The notes below the pieces were generated by a model that was not told the origin of the DNA, did not search any database, and worked only from the letters and a program-made list of their open reading frames with translations. Source: Planococcus citri (Eukaryota > Arthropoda > Insecta > Hemiptera > Pseudococcidae). Taken from it: DNA of 64,000 nucleotides. Within the stretch, counting starts at the first letter, position 1. Every line of letters starts with the position of its first letter. A program made the position numbers and the translations under genes. The DNA lies in NCBI RefSeq assembly GCF_950023065.1, contig NC_088677.1:66117469-66181468 (forward strand), read 5' to 3'. Below, piece by piece: positions 49,045 to 64,000 of this stretch.

Positions 49045-52000
49045 GACGGTTGAACTTCACAAAACACGTGCTCGTTTAAAACTAGAAGTTTTCGTACTGA
49101 ATGACGTAACAACGTAATCATATGGTTTGATAAAATACAACAATAATGTTACTCGTTGTCGTTGATGTAAACATCTTGTTTTTTGCTTGATTTTTTTTTT
49201 GAACAAAGAAAAATTCAGGGTTATCGCTCTATCGCGGTTCCGGGGTTAGGGAGAGGAACCATTTTTAAAAAATCTGTTTTGAGGTCCTAGAATTTCATTT
49301 TCATCAATTGTATCTACGCTTTTCTGATACCTAACTAGGTATATTTTGAGAAAAAAAATTAAATGTTTTTTTCTACCAGATTCTAGTGTAGGCGATGACA
49401 TTTCAGCAAAATTCGCTCAAAGGAAATAAAATGGTCGTGAAGAGTTAGGTAGGGACTTGTTGTGCTGGTGTAGAAAAAATTAATTTTTGAAAAATCCAAA
49501 CATTCATACCTACTTATTAAGTAATAACGTACAATCAACTTAATTGACTTTTGCAATGTATGTGTACATGGTTCTCTCGCAAATTACTTCTAGTTATGTG
49601 TGAAATGAGAAGAATCTATGAGTGACCTCTTCATTTAAAGTTGAAAAAAGAAATTTTTTAATATTATCGCCACCTTATGCAATTGTTAATCGTTTGCAAT
49701 AAAAAATTCGAGTACATAGTAGATACAAACAAACGTCGTAGAGCATTGAAAATTTATAGAAACATTTTTTATTCGAGAAACTTTTCTAATGTATTGAGTT
49801 ACCTACTATTAAAAATAGTTAGGCACCTGCTTTAGAAAAATTCGTTTCGTCGAGAGAATTCCTGATTCATCCTTGAGAAAAGAAGTCGGTAGCATAATTT
49901 TAAAAAAAATTTATCTGTCATTCTGTTTTTATGAGTTATTACGATGATTGGTATTGTTGAATCTGAGCTTCAGTGCGAATAATCGCGAACGTTCGCCTCG
50001 CGTTCGCGAACATTCAAGAATATTCGTGACTATTCTCATCTGGTTATTTTGAAAATTCTCTAATCTTTGCGTAAGTGACCAAATTTTGACGAAATTTTGA
50101 TTTTTACTGCGAATATTTCGCCAAAAAAATGTGTTAATTTGGGCTTTTAATGGCGTTTTTTTAATACATTGAACATAGAATTTCCATCAATGTTGCTGAA
50201 TAATGTTCGCTAATTTTCGCAGCAAAAATCAAAATTCGCAAATAAGTACATATATTGCCAACGCTAGTAGCATAAGTCATGGTGTCCAGCGCAGGATGAA
50301 AGTTTTGACTATTTTCAACGTGAAAGGATAAAGATTTGTACTAGTGAGTCGAAAAATTTGATTTGATGACTTGTTGCATAACCAAAAATTTAAGAGGCTG
50401 AATTTAGAAAAGAATTAACCCCATCCCCCCTCCTCCAAAAAAATGATAGAGAAAATCAGAAGGTAATGTACGTTGAAAAGTGAAACTTATTTGATTAGGA
50501 AGACCTTTCTTTCCTGGGACTGAAATTTAAAAATTTACCAACTCGTAAACTTGTTATTTTTAAAATTATTTTTGGATTTTTTCATCAAATCAAAAAGTTG
50601 TCACGAAAATCGTCCACTTTAATAGTGTACTAGGTATCTAATTCTTCAATTTTTCTTCAAATTTTGATAAGTCGCTATCAAAATAGTAGCTCCTTCGAAT
50701 TTCAAAATTTTAAATTTTGCTTGGTTTTTAGTGCCAAGTACATACGTAATATCCAGTCTCTCTAGCCAAAAAATCATTTCAACTTCTTTATTGGATGTTT
50801 TCCTATTCAACTTTGATGATAAGAACGAATAATGCATCTAACGATTTTCTTTGCGGTACTACTCTTTTTGTAGGTAAGTAGGTATACCTACTATGCGTAC
50901 CTCTACCTAATCAACAATACTCAAATATTTTTGGGTTAGCACCAAGAAAACATGTGTTTAGTAGTACTACATTATTAAGTATGTGATATGTACTTACTGA
51001 TTATTAAGTGGATTTCTGAGTGTTACGTAACATTTTCGTTGATACAAATATTTCGTCAAGTGGTACAATTTTATGGGTCTGAGGATCTTAAAGTAGTTGA
51101 CAAAATTTCAAAAATTCAATTCTCGTGAAATTTTTGACCTTACTTTCTTTATTTTTTGAAGAAAAAAAATCAATAATGCGTGTCAATCGAGCGATCGCTT
51201 TTGGCCAAAAGTTGCAGAAAATCTCCCTTTTGTCACATTTGTCAAAAAGAGTCGTTTCTCGCCAAAAATTGCTAAAATTTGTTACTTTTTTTTGCTAAAA
51301 ATAAAAAAAAATTCTTTTATTTCTTGGAAAAATCCATCTTTTTCAATGAGAAAACAAAATGTTCAAACAAAATTTTTTTACCAAAAATTAATCAAAATTC
51401 TCGTCTTATGCCAAAATTGCAAAATAGTCTCACCTTTTTGCAAAAAATTCAACTTTATTCCAAAAATTGTTAAAAAATTCATTTTTTTTGTTAAAAGTGA
51501 AATTGCTAAAAAATTGTGATTTTTGTCAAAATTGTTGGGAGCTTGCTTTTTCTTGTCAAAAATTACTAAAAATTTGTCACTTTTTTTCCAAAAATTGTCA
51601 AAGTTTGTTTTTTTTTTTCAGAAATTGCTAACAAGTATCGCTCCATTGCCAAAAATTGTCAAAAAGTATTGCTTTTTTGTCAAAAGTGTCTAAAAAGTCT
51701 TCGGTACTTTTTCGACAAAAAATGCCATTTTCTTGCTAAATTTGTTGAATAGTTTCCCTTTCTGCCAAAAATTACAAAAAAATATCCATTTTTGTTAAAA
51801 TTGTCAAAAACCTGTTTTTTTTTTGTTGCTAAAAATTGTTACTTAGTTGTGAATAATTTCAAGAAATCTCACTTCCTAGGATAAGAAGTTGTGAAATAGA
51901 CTCACTTTTTGACAAAAATTCCTAATAAGTCCTGATTTTTATTGAAATTCTCAAAGCATCGATTGAGTTTAATTATGAAATTTCGACTGCTATAAATGCT

Positions 52001-53512
52001 TTATTTTTGGTAAAATTATGAATTTTTTTTTGAAATTATCTGTTGTTATTTTTTGGTGATATTTCTGGTTACTTTTTGGTTAGCGAGCTCGAAAAATCAT
52101 AGATTTGAGTTGAGAGTCGTGAATTTCTTGCTGAAAACTGATCGATTATTTTTTTTCTTGTTTTATTGTTCAAAGCTAAAAAATTCGGATTTGGTTATTA
52201 CCAAAACTGAGAAATGGCAAAATTCGATGAATTGGTTACTATTTAGAAAGCTGTCTTTCTGATATGAACTGCAGAAGAAATGAGGACGGGAGGTAGCGCT
52301 TGTAAAAATGATATTCCCAAATTATTCTCAAGATTTTTTTGTAAATTGTGAAGGGGCTGAGAACGTCATTTTTTTATTTCTTTCAGTTTTCAAACTAGTG
52401 AATTTGTTTTTGTTTTTGTTTTTTTGAAAATGTTATGAACTCTGAGCTCTCCAGATAGGAAATTTACTCTGGAACATTCTTATAAACATAGTTAATTTTC
52501 TCGTAGAATGATGATGGATGTAAATAGATATGTAAGTATGTATTGTTAAATAGGTACTACATATATGTACTTACTATGAAACAATTTATTTTTTTTGAAA
52601 AATGTGAAAACCTTCGAATGAATAGGTAAATGAGTGTAAAAAATCGTTGCCGTGTCATACACGATTGATGATTTAAAAAAAAATGTTGTACCTATTTTGA
52701 GTCTTATCTACGTGATGAAAGGTTCGAGTCACGAACCTACGAGGGGGGGGGGTGTTCGTGTTTTGAAAAAGGTCCAACTTTTTTTCAATTTTTTATTTTT
52801 ATACACCGAAAGGTGGAAGGTTAAAAAAAACATCATATTGTTGATCTCTCGAATCGATTTCAATAAATCTTTGTATTTACCTACAGTTCTGAAAAATTTT
52901 TCATAAAAAAGGTTTAAAATGAAATTCAGCATTTGGAAATTTTGATTAATCGCTATCTTTGTGACTTTCTAGGTCGATTTAAGCACAATTTCTTAAAATA
53001 TGTTCCCGCAAATTCAAATTTAAAGTTTTTCCCCTGAGCTCAAGTTGGAGGGGGTGGTGGGTGGGGGGGGGGTTCATCGAGACTCCCAAAACCCCCCTTG
53101 GCTACACCTCTAGTCCTAGACGTTTTTATACTTGAAAAATTTCCAGAGTAGGTAGTTTTTACCTAATTAGGTAAGCATATGTTTCATGGGAATATGTACT
53201 CAATGGGTTCTCTGTTTTCCACGAATACATTCAAGTACTTATCGATATTTGCCATTACTTGCACATCTGAAGTGTTCGGTATAATGCTTAATTTGCGCGT
53301 CATTATGCAATATTATCATAAGACTTGATTATTTTTTGGCGAATTGTTAAAATAATGTCGCAATTCGTGGCAATGTAGCATGATTGTTCCATAATAAAAG
53401 GGAGATACTTAGTCATTAAAATTTGAAAATTTTTATCGACTCGCGTTAGTTCATTAGGTGAAACTGTGCGTGAATGTTTAGTTTATCGATACGCGCTGGT
53501 GAAGTTGACAAT
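49045..53512. promoter_or_regulatory. 4.5-kb divergent intergenic region between CYP-7 and the ABCC gene
   Basis: The two genes are head to head, so both promoters lie here. GTTACGTCATTCA on the CYP-7 coding strand is about 58 bp upstream of its ATG. No coding exon is supported. A degenerate low-complexity tract fills 51180-51980, a G9 run lies at about 52743, and a G-rich patch at 53048-53072. Confidence 0.4.
51180..51980. repeat. Degenerate CAAAAATTG-type low-complexity repeat
   Basis: Many diverged copies of GCCAAAAATTG(C/T)(C/T)AAAAAGT-like words alternate with TTTTTTTGTCAAAATTG words. Period is irregular, about 40-50 bases. Open frames in this stretch are Lys/Phe/Asn-rich artefacts. Confidence 0.55.
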
Positions 53513-63853
<10,341 letters not shown>

Positions 63854-64000
63854 TGAATTATTAATTGTATTAAGAAAGTGTTTTTTTGTTTCTTGACGTT
63901 GAACTCCTTCAAGTAATGATCTAATGAACTCTCTATTGTTGGACGAGGAGATAAGAGATAATATTGATTAAATGATTTTGTATTTGTGATTGGAATAAAA

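Noticed and set aside
52715..52745. GGTTCGAGTC as a tRNA B box
   Set aside because: It is part of a short palindrome (AGGTTCG/CGAACCT) and no A box, anticodon arm or acceptor stem fits upstream.

Overview
The window looks like nuclear DNA of a plant-sap-feeding hemipteran insect, most likely a sternorrhynchan such as a mealybug or scale insect. The evidence is AT-rich DNA with short GT-AG introns, an insect-type odorant receptor, a tandem array of CYP3-clan (CYP6-like) cytochrome P450 genes, and a very frequent TACCTA/GGTACCTAC motif in non-coding DNA. I could not run searches, so the species-level placement is an inference.

Layout: (1) 329-2419, minus strand: a complete four-exon odorant receptor of 441 aa. 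(2) 6337-49044: seven P450 genes, all on the minus strand and head to tail, called CYP-1 to CYP-7 here (6337-8259, 15520-17438, 20494-24900, 25286-30392, 31103-36184, 41171-43784, 44103-49044). Each was rebuilt exon by exon; every junction keeps frame and each gives a full-length protein of 494-525 aa. CYP-3, -4, -5 and -7 have a last exon 2.5-3.3 kb away from the rest of the gene, so it looks orphaned at first sight. (3) Between CYP-5 and CYP-6 lie a single-exon gene of unknown function (36772-37212) and a two-exon gene for a 52-aa secreted four-cysteine peptide (39038-39295). (4) 53513 to the window end, plus strand: 27 exons of an MRP1/ABCC1-type full ABC transporter, cut off by the window edge after the Walker A of the second nucleotide-binding domain.

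How the genes may work together: the P450s are ER-anchored monooxygenases of a clan known for xenobiotic oxidation, and ABCC1-type pumps export glutathione and other conjugates. Having both side by side makes this a plausible detoxification neighbourhood, although co-regulation is not shown. CYP-6 and CYP-7 are the closest pair by motifs and share an extra intron in the helix C region.

Most interesting points: three of the seven P450s (CYP-4, -5, -7) have lost the I-helix threonine (Ala, Asn, Gly); three (CYP-4, -6, -7) have Cys-Ile-Ala instead of Cys-Ile-Gly at the heme cysteine, made by the codon split across the last intron; that same intron alone is expanded in four genes and holds most of the local satellites; CYP-5 is divergent and uses a GC-AG intron; and there is a nearly perfect 86-bp-arm hairpin in an ABCC intron. 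The rest is repeat-rich intergenic DNA in which I see no genes.
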